Shown: piece by piece, positions 46,151 to 58,405 of the stretch
Layout of the letters: every line of letters starts with the position of its first letter
Position numbering within the stretch: the first letter of the stretch is position 1
Source: Xanthostigma xanthostigma
Lineage: Eukaryota > Arthropoda > Insecta > Raphidioptera > Raphidiidae
Direction: 5' to 3'
Assembly (NCBI GenBank): GCA_963575645.1
Contig: OY754469.1
Coordinates: forward strand, 42,552,753 to 42,616,752
DNA length: 64,000 nucleotides
Position numbers and translations under genes: made by a program
The notes under the pieces: generated by a model
Told to the model about the DNA's origin: nothing
Database searches by the model: none
What the model saw: only the letters and a program-made list of their open reading frames with translations

Positions 46151-46353
46151 AACCCAAAGGAATGATGAGATCTCTGGTGAGAAATGCGCCGAACTGTCCT
46201 AAGGGGGGTTTTTGACAGGTAAACTATGGAAACATTGACTTGGAAAAGCATGATGCTAACCTAGCCTCCATCATGCTTTACTAAATCAATGGTTTACCTG
46301 TCAAAAACCCCCCTTAGGACAGTTCGGCGCATTTCTCATCATTTCTTTGGGTT
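46151..46353. mobile_element. Hairpin MITE with GC-rich stem
   Basis: GAAATGCGCCGAACTGTCCT, GGGGGGTTTTTGACAGGTAA and complements form arms of about 70 bp around a loop that itself holds CATGATG/CATCATG. Only an 8-bp indel (TCTCTGGT) and one or two bases distinguish the arms. Confidence 0.88.
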
Positions 46354-46920
46354 TCGAATAGGATCCAAAAACAAAATATTTGTTTTTGATTCTATGCTAA
46401 GAAGAATTTGTTCATCCAAACATCACAAACAAATAATTGTAGAAACGTCAGTATAATAAATGCAATTTCTACCACAGTATTGCTTTTGTTTTTGATCTTA
46501 TGTTACGAAGAATTTCTTCATCTAAACAGTGTTTTTCAGAATGACAATTAACGTAATGTTCGAATATTAATTCCTTCGTTTCGAATGCTAAATATATCAA
46601 GGGGTATTTTTTATGCAGTATCGTTAGGTATTATTTATTTATTTCATTTGGGTACCAAACAGACTCAAAATCGCCCCTTAGATATAAAAAAATAATTATA
46701 ATGTGTGTTGTTAGACAACAGTAAGAGAAAAAAACTGTTCTCGTAAAAAAATGAATAATCAGGCAACATCTCAAAGATATTATAATATTTTAAACAGCAA
46801 AATTCTTGATTAGATACAATACTATTTTTTTGACATAATATAGACATTAGATTTCAATTTTCCAATTTTAATAAAAACAATAACTACTGATTTTGATATT
46901 TATAAATGTCTACTGCAGAC

Positions 46921-47260
46921 AATTATAATAATAATTATAGTACTTTATTTCCGTTGGTACCCAAATAGTTATGGAATACGTCATACTACAAAGATAAAAA
47001 CATGTCACATCATTATTAATAAATATTTTAAAATTTATGCATGAAAAAGTCTAAAGGTGAATAGGATGGCTTTTAACCTTAATTTTAAAAGCATTGAAAG
47101 AAAGTTTTTTAAATGAATTGGGTAAGTGATTGTACATTTTTACCAAATGATTGCAAACATTTTTATTGTTGCGAGTAAGAGACAGTACATAGTTAGGGGA
47201 TTATGATTTGTAAATATAAACTCAGAAAACATTTCGCGTGTACGTGCTTTTGTAGTTCTT
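46921..47260 (-). pseudogene. LINE ORF2 C-terminus plus 3' UTR
   Basis: On the minus strand an open stretch ends at TAG (47051-47053): YNHLPNSFKKLSFNAFKIKV, the NHLP...F...K motif that closes many jockey/CR1-type ORF2 proteins. A stop near 47201 and no upstream RT domain make it a relic. The 3' UTR carries GGAAATAAAGT and an ATTATTATTATAATT tail ending near 46921. Confidence 0.6.
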
Positions 47261-47654
47261 AATAGTGAGCCTTAAAATCTGGTTACATTTGCAAATGTCG
47301 CTGACCCATGAATATATAATTACAATTTCTGATTTGTTTTCTTTAAATTGCAATAATAAAAAAATAAACGGTTCTTACAGATAAAACTACTTAACAACTG
47401 AATACAGAATGGCTAGAAAAAGTTACTAGGTACAGGCAAAAATAAAAACAAAAATGTTTAAACAATGAACACTCATTAAATAGCAAAAAGATTAACTCTT
47501 TCAATTTACAATGTATTTTTGAAATTAATTTAACGAAGAAAAATAATTAGTAAGATTAGTGAACTCAATGCTTTTGCATTTATTTTATTACCATCGCGTA
47601 TCAAAACCTACAATTTTGAAAAATAATTCGCAACAATGTATTAAACGATGTACA

Positions 47655-47962
47655 ATACGCGCCACGAATCTAAAAGGTTTGGAAGTTAGATGCGAATGCG
47701 GGTTTGCGCTTGTACAGTCTATTGAAAAACTACAAACTCGCAACTCATCAAAATTTAAATAACAAGAACAATTGACAATAGTGTACTCGACTGTACTTTA
47801 AAGCAGGAAAGCGACAAGTGACAAAGGCAACGAGCGATCACGGCCAATCACCGACGAGCGCACGTTCCGTGCAGGTAGCTGGGAGTCTCAACGGTTCTAA
47901 AATGTGCCTTTGCGACGCTGTTTGTGGTTAACTTCCGAACCTTTCAGATCCGTGGTGCGTAT
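47655..47962. mobile_element. MITE family E, copy 2
   Basis: Ends ATACGCGCCACGAATCTAAA and, inward, ATACGCACCACGGATCTGAA. 308 bp, collinear with 33749-34067 except for a short deletion at the GTGGTGGTGGGG run. Flanks (TGTACA, TATATA) show no clear duplication. Confidence 0.8.
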
Positions 47963-48561
47963 TATATAGTTTACTTTTCAGATATTGGCCACTTAGTAAA
48001 CGCTAGCCGCTACGCATCGACGTAAAAGTGAACTTAGATTACATAAAGTACTGTTTTGTAACATTTTGCAAAATTAAGTAGTCGCGCTAGACCAATCACA
48101 TAATTTCTGTATATGATGCGAGCTCGAGCCCAAAATACTGTTAGAAGCGACATTTGCTACACAAATGAAATATAAAAAAATGTAAATGTACCGAAAATGA
48201 GGTGAAAAAAAAATTTATATAGTATAGTGCAAAAAATGTGATATATAACTTGGGCGCCAGGATACTGGTAATTTAGTTTTAGCATAATGTCATAACTCGT
48301 CAAAAATATACTTTATTACAGCTTAGATTTTTTATTAATTGATAATTTTTGACCATCCCGTGTATCGTGCCGAATATAAATCACACTTTAGTGCCTACAT
48401 GGGCACATCTATTCAGACATGCGGGGACAATCACCTGTCAGAATGTTAACATTTCAAGTAGGCGACATGTCTTATGACTCGATCGGCTCAACAGTATAGT
48501 AAGACATCTTATACAAAAGATGTGTCGTTTGAGTGTCACAATGCCCTTAAATGCATTGTAC

Positions 48562-49065
48562 CAGTGGTCTCAAACTTTTTCATCGATTTTAACCTCAATA
48601 TCAGTTTTCAATTTTTCAATAAATTTATGGCCGTTAAACAGCCTAATTAATTGTATTAAAAAAATTTTGACCTTTGGGTCAACGTGGTGGCACTTTCCAA
48701 GAATGTCAAAGAAAACACAAATTAGAAAGATACATTGATAAATTGAATGAAATTTTTTAATAATCATATTGAGATTTGTCAATTCGTATATTCTTGAAAA
48801 GGGCCGCACTACGTTAGCCGAACTGTCGCCTTTTTTATAATTATAATAAAATATTTGTTACATAAACGTTAATGTAACGATGTAGTTTTTCAGTTAATAA
48901 TTTATTCTAGCTGTCTTAACAACTTAATATCAGTAATTTTTGTCACGAACTTCAGGTTTAAATTAGAAATGTTTTTTGACGATAAATAAATATCTATATC
49001 TATAAATAATAAATAGGTATAGTTTCCGCTTTTTTATTCTAGTATCCGCGAATTTGAAACCACTG
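48562..49065. mobile_element. hAT-type MITE, about 500 bp
   Basis: CAGTGGTCTCAAA at left and TTTGAAACCACTG at right. CAGTGGT(T)CTCAAACT is a classical hAT end. Internal GACCTTTGGGTCAACG and GGGCCGCACTACG. The 8-bp flanks (CATTGTAC, GATTACAA) match only partly. ORFs 48520-48738 and 48570-48809 are incidental. Confidence 0.65.
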
Positions 49066-50317
49066 GATTACAAATTACTACTTTAAGATCTGTAAAGCTT
49101 CTGACACACACGTGTTTATTAAGAATATTTTTCTTAACCTTAATCGGGTGATTTTTCAGCTCACTAGGAAACTTAAGTATAATTATAATTTTTGGATCCA
49201 CCTGATTTTAAGTAAAAAAAACGTTCGAAGCTTATGTTGAAGGAAATTTGGTATGTTTCACCACCTCTCGAAAGCTACTTAAAAATGGCACAATCGCGTT
49301 ATTTTATGGATAGTATTGAGAGGTTAAAAAAAAATTAGACCTGAGAACACTGAAAAAAACACATTTATTTTAAAACCAAAATTTAGCTTTTTAAAGTGAA
49401 TTAAAACGTCTTCCAAAATTTTAATAAAACCAGCTATAAGAAGCAGGAAAAAAATAATGATTATTTATTTTTCAAGTTTGATGAATTTTCTTACTGCACT
49501 GTAATAATTGGCAATGACATTAGATTCTTCATATGAAAAGCATTGTAGAGTTAGCTTGAAAAGCGATCTTTTTTATGTAGAACAATTATTTATTTTTGTG
49601 TGAGTAGAATCTAATGACATGTACACGAGTATTAATTACTGGCTGAAATGCGTACTCTTATTTTTTTCATTTTTTCAAATAATTTTCATTCTTTACTATT
49701 ATAAAATGATCCCATTTACTTCATTAATTAGATACTAGAGAGCGCCAACTTCGGCAGCAGTGCTGCCTCTATGTTTCACGCACGGTCCCCATTGCCTTTA
49801 AGTACAAATTTTTTTAACACGGCGTTTATTAGTTTGGTGAATATTGAAGATGTTGTGACACTAGCTTTAGTTTATGTTAAAAAGTAAACAATGTAGTTTG
49901 CCAATTATTTATGAACCTTAAATCAATCTCGCACGTGTATTTTATGAGACACAGGTAACAATAAAACACAAATATTTATTTGCATGTATATTTAACTATC
50001 AATGTCAAGTGTCTTGTCAAGTTTTGAAGAAAAAATTGCATTATAAATAAATTTCATAATTTCAGTGAAAATTTGATGCTGATAAAAATGCCGTTTCAAG
50101 ATGTATAGCTAGATTATAAGATAGTTATAAAATTATTAAACACTAGCCGCCCTGTTGCTCCAAAATGAAGCAAAATTGCAACTTTTTTAAAAAAACTATC
50201 CTAACAAACATGATGGCACTTTGATGGGCCCATCTTTCACTTTTGATAACTTAAAATAAATGCAGAACCATTCATACGATGATGAAAACACGCAACCATC
50301 AAGGACTGTAAGAGCAA
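49066..50317. other. Unassigned DNA with a diverged repeat
   Basis: 49555-49615 resembles 56325-56385 (GAAAAGCGATYTTTT then GAGTARAATCTAATG), an old dispersed repeat. A 15-bp palindrome GGCAGCAGTGCTGCC lies near 49753. Confidence 0.4.
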
Positions 50318-50775
50318 AAAGGTCGGAATTGATTCAGAATGACTTTTTCCATGAAAACATGAAACGTTTTACGATATTTGGAAAAATATATAAATATACC
50401 CGATATGCTTAATATTGACGTGTCTTACAAAAAAAGTACGCTGAATCGATTACGCCTAACCACAAAGTCGTATTTCGTTTAGTTTAGACGCTATGAGGGT
50501 TTAAAATGAATAAAAATTAAAACAGTTATATCTCCAAAACTTGCGGATGGTCGGAATCGATTCAGAATGACTTTTTCTATAAGTATGCACAATATCAAAC
50601 GAATCAGAGCGAACTTTTTTTTCAAAAATTTTCCAATTTTGAAAGAAGGGTGCCCCCTTCTTATTGTTTCCGTTTTTATAAAAACTCAAAAATCTGTGTT
50701 TATATTATATACGACTTACAACTGAGGTTATTCTTATAGAAAAAATCGCGCTGAATCGATTTCGACCACTCTCAT
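50318..50775. repeat. Interspersed 28-bp motif, direct and inverted
   Basis: GGTCGGAATTGATTCAGAAT at 50321, a near copy at 50549, and inverted versions (GCTGAATCGATTACGCC at 50440, GCTGAATCGATTTCGACC at 50751). Probably parts of one element with internal repeats. Confidence 0.55.
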
Positions 50776-51479
50776 CTCGGTATCTTTAATCGTTTAGAAG
50801 TTTTCACAAATAAGATAAATAATTGTTTAATTACATCATTCTGGGGTTCTAGGAAAACCTAAACTTCAGTCTTCTATACTTTGATTAAAAGTACGGAAAA
50901 AACAGACAGACGCGATGTCAAGAAGACAAGATTTTTATAAAACGGTCGCCTTGTATACATCAATAATTTTGTATTCTCGTTTGTGCATTGGCGGCGTGAG
51001 AATATTTTAAACGGGTGTTTTTCAGGGTCAACCAGAGGGACCTCCTACTTACGAATGAGGGGTGGGTTCATTAATTATCATAACCAGCTTTATGATGTTT
51101 TAATTATTAACTTTTCTCAAACACTGTCGACTACAAACTACTTTATACGCTGTAACACCAGTCACTACTGCCATAAGTTGTGTATCATGTAGTCAAAGTC
51201 GTCAAATGTGTTGACCGAATGAGACAGATTCAGTGAACACATCTAGGATACGACAGTGATAGATGCATATTTTTACTATTGTGCTGACGGTACATGCAGC
51301 TCAGAGGCGATCTAAATAACACGCTATAATTTGTGGATTAAAGCTGCATGGTGTACACTGGGGGTATCTGACGTTTCATGTGCTGCTTCGAAGCGCAGAA
51401 CGGCGCACGTGTTTCGTGGTCTGCCAGTGATTGTGTAACTATTAAACTATTTCCTAACATTAAATTTACTTCTAAAAAT

Positions 51480-51542
51480 AAAAAGTACCTAAGATTTCGG
51501 TTGTTCTGCAGGTCTGCAGCTCTCATAGAGGAGCCGCCACTG
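51480..51542. mobile_element. hAT-like terminus
   Basis: Ends GAGGAGCCGCCACTG; complement-related to 34633-34685. The other end was not found; the plus ORF 51378-51590 reads through it. Confidence 0.45.
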
Positions 51543-51989
51543 TCGTATGTGTATCGGTGGTCGGTGGGAGGCCACGAACGGACGTTATAATTTGGTCGAT
51601 GACTTCTTATTTTATTATACCAGTTTATCGAGAATGTGGCAACTGAAGACAGTCAACAGTTAACAGTCACATGTTGTGATATTTTATTTGTTCTTCTCGT
51701 ATAATAATATAAACAAATCTTTATATATTTGATTGCGAGAGTATTAAATTCGTTGTCGCTGAATGACAAGAACAAATTCAACCAGTTTAAAAAACTATTA
51801 TCTTTATTAACAATATTAGTAAAAGTTTTGTTCCAAAATATTTATTGAAGGAGATTTATTTGGTTGAGGAACAATTGAAAAATAAGCTTTACCAAAGTAT
51901 CGCTTGTGGCCAACGTTTCGAAAATTATATTTTCATCGTGAAAAATAACTCTAATAATTTAGAGTGATGATGATCCTGTTTAAATGTTG

Positions 51990-52125
51990 TAAGATTAAAG
52001 GATGAATCCTGGTGGCATAGGATCGATGCGAACTAAGCAAATACTGAAGGTAAATCAACAAATAAACCTTCAGTATTTGCTTAGTTCATCGATCCTATGC
52101 CACCAGGATTCATCCTTTAATCTTA
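51990..52125. mobile_element. 60-bp near-perfect hairpin
   Basis: Left arm TAAGATTAAAGGATGAATCC... to 52051, loop 52052-52065, right arm to 52125. The only difference is a 2-bp CG insertion in the left arm, implying a very recent origin. Confidence 0.95.
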
Positions 52126-52677
52126 CTATATTTTCATCCCCAGGGTCTCAACGCATATATGATGAAATATAATGATTAATCAGATAATTGACAAGTAATT
52201 ATAAATGATTTTTTTTTGCAAGACTCTGGATTAAACGAGAAATATTTGATTACTTAATTAAATAGCATGTGCGTTTTACTTTTTTTTTAACTGGTGTTTT
52301 TATAACCGAGATCAAAAGATACATACTTTACTTGATGCCATATTGACATGCCAAATGCAGTGCTTAATTATTTTTCTTTTTTATATAAATACAACTATTG
52401 GATAAATTATACAGTGTTATTTTGATTAAGACTTCTAATTTATTTGATTGTTACAACCTTAGAATTGATGAATAAAGAATGTTTGTAATGATTGCTCAAA
52501 TTTTACGACTAATTTATTATCAAAAGTTTAAAGGAAATTGTTGCGTTCATTTTTTAGTAGTTCTTATTTAACTGATTGAATAACCATATGTTTCACCATA
52601 GGCGGACACTTTTCAGGGGTCAAACAATATTTATGATACCAAACAAATCAGCAAGTATCATCATTTTCTCATCTAAA

Positions 52678-52878
52678 TCTATATATATAAAATTCCCGTG
52701 TCACAATTTTGATCAGTTTTGTTTGTTTGCTTCTGAACTAAGAGTTTAGTACCAAATAGCGACATCTGTTACAACTTGCAATTTGCTCAAAGCTATTAAT
52801 TTAGACGCCGGGCTACAAACGAAATACATTTTGCAGAATTATATCTATCGCACCCGTATGAAACGGGGCGGACCGCTA
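52678..52878 (+). mobile_element. Helitron, abutting the next one
   Basis: Starts TCTATATATATAAAATTCCC, contains TTGCTCAAAGCTATTAATTT, and ends GAAACGGGGCGGACCGCTA. The final base of CTAG is replaced by the start of the next element. Confidence 0.75.
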
Positions 52879-53113
52879 TAATATTATAAAGAGGTAAAGT
52901 TTGTATGTTTGGATGTAGGAGGCAATCTCCGAAACTACTCATCCGATTTCAAATTTTTTTCACCAATATAGACTGGACCTTCAGGATGGATACAGGCTAT
53001 ATATTATCGCGTTTAAATAAAAGCACTTTTCGTGGAGACCAGTTTTGCAACGCAAGTCGACGAAAAAACGCCGACAATCTACACATTCGGGCGAAGCCGA
53101 ACCGGGCCGCTAG
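52876..53113 (+). mobile_element. Lep1-type Helitron
   Basis: CTATAATATTATAAAGAGGT at left (canonical TCTATACTAATATTATAAAG shortened), internal TGCAACGCAAGTCGACGAAA, 3' end CGAAGCCGAACCGGGCCGCTAG. 238 bp. The plus ORF 52905-53159 is accidental. Confidence 0.85.
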
Positions 53114-53450
53114 TATATTTATAAATTCCACATCAAAACTAAGTATTAACCCATATTAAAATAAACTAGGGACTGGTAAAAGAAATTAAAATAATTTCAA
53201 CTCACAACTTCACCACTTTTTAGTTTCAAAACGTATTCTGTCATTTCAATGAAGTTCTCTATAAGAAAGTTAGGTCGAGCTGTACTGGAACACTATTCTT
53301 ATACTAGAGTGACCTGTGCGAATTATTCGCACTAAATAAGTATAATAATTATCACTTTACAAAATTATTTTTTAAATATGATTGCAGGTATTCAATTCGT
53401 TTCTAATTTTGCACACTGCTTATAACGTTCTTCTTTTTGTTGTATTACAA

Positions 53451-53715
53451 TATGAAGCTCAGATGACAGATCGAAGAAATATTTTATTAAAATTGTCATA
53501 TAGAGGCACAAGTAGCACAAGCGTTGAGCTAAGCCGTCAGATGGCATCATGCAGCATTGCTGTGACGTTGTTCAGCGTTGCTCGCTGTTTCAAAATTAAA
53601 GCCGTCAGATGGCAGTGTGCAGTATTTACAATATGAAGGCCAGATGACAGATCGAAGTGTTGACGTTGTTTCAAAATAAAAGCCGTCAGATGGCAGACGT
53701 TGTTTAGCGTTGCTG
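53451..53715. repeat. Locally reiterated short motifs
   Basis: GCCGTCAGATGGCA occurs three times (about 53533, 53601, 53682) and CAGATGACAGATCGAAG twice (53459, 53641). The spacing is irregular, suggesting successive partial duplications. ORF 53382-53636 runs through them. Confidence 0.7.
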
Positions 53716-54255
53716 TTAATTAATTAGTTTACAAAAACAAAAGCAATAATAAATTTTTTAGTTGTCGATGTAAAATGATAATTTATGTGGAGAAATTGTG
53801 AGGTTTTTCTAAAAAGGGAGGCAAACATCTTAACCTTAGTGTATTAATATATGTGATATAGATTCTTGCAACAAACATAAATATCTTAATAATTATAAGT
53901 GCGTATATCGGTTCTTAGGATAGAATAATTACATCAAATGATGTTTTTTAACGTCTTTGACCTGGCGTTAATGAAGATCAACTAAACCAATCATAGTTTC
54001 ATTTCCTAGACTGTCTGGCCATAACGACTGCCTCAAGCAGTCGAACGGAACTGAACGTTATGTGTTGGACCTGGAGACGTTGTCAACAAGATGCAGCGGA
54101 AATTGTCTGTGGCCATGCACAGCATGTAGGCAATACGTTATATAACAAAGGGGTGGTTAAACAGCGATTAAATTCGATTTTAGCAAACCTAACACTTCGA
54201 GGGAAAAAATGAGTGGGTCTAACCTTTACGTGCGGTTGAAGTAAAACTTCTTTGA

Positions 54256-54550
54256 CAATCAAAATAATAATAATAATCATAATCCCTTTTATTTCATTTG
54301 ACAAATAACATTGTATAGAAAACATCAAGATAGTAAAATTACATATTAAAAAATTCATTCAAGCTATAAAACACATTAGATAAAATATTAAAGTTTTCAA
54401 GAGACGACTAAAAATATGAATAGTGTTGCTCTCTTTAATATTTCCTGGAAGCTTATTAAAAATTTTTATACCCATGTTGTGGGGAGAATTTTTACGGCAC
54501 ATATCATTAAAAAGGTAAACCTTAAAATAACTTTTCACTAAAGATTTTTA
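54256..54550 (-). pseudogene. LINE ORF2 C-terminus plus 3' UTR
   Basis: The minus-strand frame from about 54550 to TGA at 54359-54361 includes YFKVYLFNDMC, HNMGIKIFNKLPGNIKE and TIHIFSRLLKTLI. The HNMGxKxxNxLP...F...L pattern is the end of jockey/CR1-type ORF2. 3' UTR with AAATGAAATAAAAGGG and an ATTATT tail ending near 54256. 5'-truncated just before the RT domain. Confidence 0.65.
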
Positions 54551-54772
54551 AGGTCCTGAAGAAGACAAGAAATTTTGCCGAAACGTTGACCAATAAATAA
54601 TGTTCTAGTGAATAATATTTTAGCCTTGTATCCCGTATAATTTTATCATACCATAATACCAAGGTGTCTTATTCTATTTTGTTAAAATAATACTATTATA
54701 AGCACGTGTGTGAAGTTAGCCTCCCAACCAAGTGATATTGCCCCCCAATCATTTTGTAACCTTAATATTTTG

Positions 54773-54858
54773 TTACAGAGTAGCTACTGTTTGGTACAAT
54801 TGTTAAGAAACACTCATTGTTACAACGCTATCAACATAGAAAAGTAGCTACTCTGTAA
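54773..54858. repeat. 16-bp perfect inverted repeat
   Basis: TTACAGAGTAGCTACT and its exact complement 54 bp apart. Confidence 0.9.
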
Positions 54859-54911
54859 TATATTATAATAATTACTAACTGTAATATAACTCATCTAAAA
54901 AAAAACTTAAT

Positions 54912-55140
54912 ATTTTGATTTGTCACTATTTGTAACCAACTTTTTTTAATTTGTAACCAAACCGTTCCCGAGATATAACCGGTTTCTCAATGGGGGGCTA
55001 ACTTCACGGTAGATCCCCCAAGTCGTCGAATTTAGTCGAAACAATTTATAATCTGAGTATTTTAATTTGTAACTATTTGTATAACCAACTTTTTTTAATT
55101 TGTAACCGAACCGTTCCTGAGCTATGACCATTTTCTCGAT
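54912..55140. repeat. Direct repeat pair, about 65 bp
   Basis: AACCAACTTTTTTTAATTTG then AACCGTTCCCGAGATATRACC occurs near 54935 and 55083. The intervening part contains the complement-like GGGGGGCTAACTTCACGG / AAGTTAGCCTCCCAACC (54713). Confidence 0.65.
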
Positions 55141-56542
55141 CCAGTCCACAATGTTGTTGCCCGGGACAAATCAAAATAATCTGAAGTTGAAATTCGTTAA
55201 ACAATTATTAGATTTACATTGAAAATAGAGGTATCTATCTGATCAGTTAAAAAAACTAATTTTAAATGTGACGATCCCAAATATAGCTAAATTTATTTAT
55301 TTAAAACAATAAACACAACGGAATAGAAAGTTCCAAACAGTGGACAAAATAAACAAAAGCAAAATAATAATCCCAATTAAAAGACGACAATCACACTAAA
55401 TGATTCATTAATTGTTTTAATGTAGTACAAAAAATATCAATATTTAATTCATTGGCAGAACTGCACATATTAAACAGAGGGGAGTTAGCCATTTGGGACA
55501 TTTTTGGGAAAGGAAGATAAAACGTTATAAAGCCGTTAACAGTGAATTAATATTATAATACTTTGATTTTAGTGATCTCGATAAATTTTCTCAGATAAGA
55601 ACCTTTTGTAATTGATTCACATCCCTGTCCTGGTGTTGAATTGGTCACAGCTTTACCTACTTAAGCTCAAGGCAATCTCCTCTATGCAACTCTGCATTAT
55701 AAAGAAATATTGTGCTTAAGTTGCACAGGCAACTTGATTACTAAACTATTTAATTAACATTTACATCAGATGTATATTTCTATAGAGTGGTTCAGAAAAT
55801 GCAGCTTTTTCTAAGTAATATTACAAATGACATTTTCGACATTGCTCACTGACATACGGAAAATTTGAGCTTGAAGTTTCCCCTAGTGCTCACTACAAAT
55901 GCTCGCATCGAAAAATTTGTAACTCCGTCTCCCTGCACATAGCCCATATGTAATGAATTGATTGCTATAAGATATTGATAAAGTTTATTATCTCCAATTT
56001 TGGCGGGAGACTTTTGTTACACATTCTAAGCAGTGAGTTTAGCGACTTTGGTTTTATTTTCTTTTATAATATTCATGTCAGATTGCAAAAAAGGATTATT
56101 AACAAAATCTGATTTGAAAATGACCTTAGATTGTGACTACACATATTCCTTCATAAAAAAGCATTGCAGAATTTTAAGCTCAAAAAATAATTGATCGATT
56201 GAAACGATATTTTATTTAAACTGTATATATACATGGATTTAACATAGTTTTTCGTATAATTTTCACTTTCGAAATGACATTTTTACACGACTTTTTATCA
56301 AAAATTTTGTCTGAAAAGCGATATTTTTCTATGCAAAGCAAGTATTTGTTTTTATATGAGTACAATCTAATGTACATCACAACAGGATACTAGATTGCTT
56401 CTGTATGTAAGAAAAATGTACAAAATCTACAATTTTCTTGACATTGTTTTGTGCAAGCCAGCATTACAGTTCGTGAAAAAAATATTTAAATTAGTGAAAT
56501 AAGCATTTTTGATAGTGATCAAAGAACAGAAGAAAAACTCAC
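55141..56542. other. Unassigned AT-rich DNA
   Basis: No element ends recognised apart from the old repeat shared with 49.6 kb. A 35-nt acceptor/donor-bounded segment at about 55657-55691 (minus) contains a stop in the required frame and was not accepted. Confidence 0.35.
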
Positions 56543-56609
56543 CCGCAACTGACGGCCATGCGGAATCTCAGTGGCGTTCCTGATTTTTTTCGCGCGACAC
56601 TTTCAGCAA
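56543..56609 (-). CDS. Candidate internal exon of a minus-strand gene
   Basis: 67 nt on the minus strand, preceded by TTTGTGTGTTTTTTACAG and ending TTGCGG|GTGAGT, both strong splice sites. One frame is open (2 nt, 21 codons, 2 nt), reading ESVARKKSGTPLRFRMAVSC. An internal ATG in context CCGCATGG could be an alternative start. Phases fit the segments at 63.5 and 43.4 kb. GC-rich against AT-rich flanks. Confidence 0.45.
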
Positions 56610-57134
56610 CTGTAAAAAACACACAAATTACAACACCTGACTGATTTTCAATATAATGCACTGAAATGACAATAATACATAATATATCGCTAGAGCATGG
56701 ACAATATCAATCAAGGTGATGGCCCAACCTTAATAGCCACATGGCTTTTTGTGCAATAGGGTAGACACAAAAGTTCACCGATTATTTTTCCTGCAACTAC
56801 GAGGTCCCCCAGATGGTGTTCAGTCATTTTCTGTCATTTCGTAGAGGACTTTTGAATTTTGCCGTTTTTTTTAAAGCGCCTCAGCGGCGTACCGCAACGC
56901 GCTAAGCCCCTACTCCACCAAGCGGATTTGTAGAGGGCAGGGGGCTCAGATTACACGAAAGAGAGCGTTTTTTGTTCGAAAAGGGAACGTCTACGGATAT
57001 GTAAAGGCGATACAGGAAACAGTAATAGTCGACGTTTTCACAAAAAATTTACTGCAGCGCGGACCTGAACTCTACCTTTCTTCAGTTTCATAAAATAATT
57101 TAGTATTTTTGTTACAATTATTATTTATTTTAGT
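56610..57134. other. Unassigned, partly GC-rich DNA
   Basis: 56860-57010 is less AT-rich (CCTCAGCGGCGTACCGCAAC) but shows no ORF or terminal repeats. Confidence 0.35.
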
Positions 57135-57275
57135 CAACATATTTATTAACGTAAGTTCGTAAAATGAATATTATTTAATTCAACATATTTATTCACGTAA
57201 GTTTGTTACATGACACATTATTTAATTCAACGCATTTATTAATTTAAGTTTTTTTAACATGAACACTACTTCCTA
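57135..57275. repeat. 46-bp tandem array, three units
   Basis: CAACATATTTATTAACGTAA at 57135, CAACATATTTATTCACGTAA at 57181, CAACGCATTTATTAATTTAA at 57228. The third unit is most diverged. Confidence 0.85.
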
Positions 57276-58405
57276 GTTCATACGCTCCACTGCCATCTTG
57301 TCTCTGTTTCTCTACATGACCATCAGAGTACACCAGTGGCGGCGTGGCTTTTTAAGACGTAATGTTACATTTTCTATTTTTCATACAAAAGTAGGACGCT
57401 TCAGGAGCTGCTGTAAACGCCTTCATGAATATACGCTACTTTTATAATAATATGAGGGATAAGAAATATTTTAATATTATATTTTTTAATAATTATTAAT
57501 CTCGAGGTATTCTGTTCACTTTCTTTTCATACCTCGTATAATATCACCGTTTGTTTGGCGTATAACAACATAAATGATTATAATGTACATAATACTAGCT
57601 TTGTGTACCCATATTTTAGATTAGATAATAATTCACGATGCGAATTATTATTCTAAATGACACAATTTTATTCGCCAAATGCAATTTAAATATTTATTAT
57701 TTATTATAATTAAATCAATATAGATACCTTATGATTTTGAAAATAAGTAGGAAATAACCAATCATAAATAAACTTTTATTGCGGGATAGAATTAATAACA
57801 CAACGTTAAAAGCACTGTAATTTTTTAACAAGAATATTTTTAAGTTGTTAAAATTAAAGCTTTTTTACATCCAAATGTGCAAATTTTTTACATTTTCGTT
57901 GTGCTCAATCGGCTCGAATTTCAGGATTATTATTTTAATATACAATCTAGCCGTTTTTAAATTTTAGAAATCTATCAGTTAAACAGTAACTAATTAAAAA
58001 GAGAACCATTGAAACAATAAAACGAACACGCTTATGTAATTATGAAAAAAGGTTGGTATACACTTTTTATCGTTTTGGTGATAGGTGTAAATTAATAACA
58101 GTGTGAATAATCATTTTGTATAATTTGTGAAAGACGGTTTATTAAAATTATAATGCATTTAATGACAAGTCTTTCTAAACTCGTTTCCATAATATAACAC
58201 TAAAAAACTACAACAAAACAGAAGATTTTCGTCATAAAACAGAAGAATTTGCGTGGGTATTTCAACTTTTATACTGGGTGTAAAATAATAGACACATTTT
58301 TTTTATATTACGTGAAATTTATTTTTATGGCAGTAATATCGAGTCTTAATCTAGAAATTTCGTTCACGTGAACAAAACTTGTACTTATATTATAGAGGTA
58401 TTAAG

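Noticed and set aside
55657..55691. Possible minus-strand exon between the 56.5- and 43.4-kb exons
   Set aside because: It has a stop in the required frame and would break the ORF.
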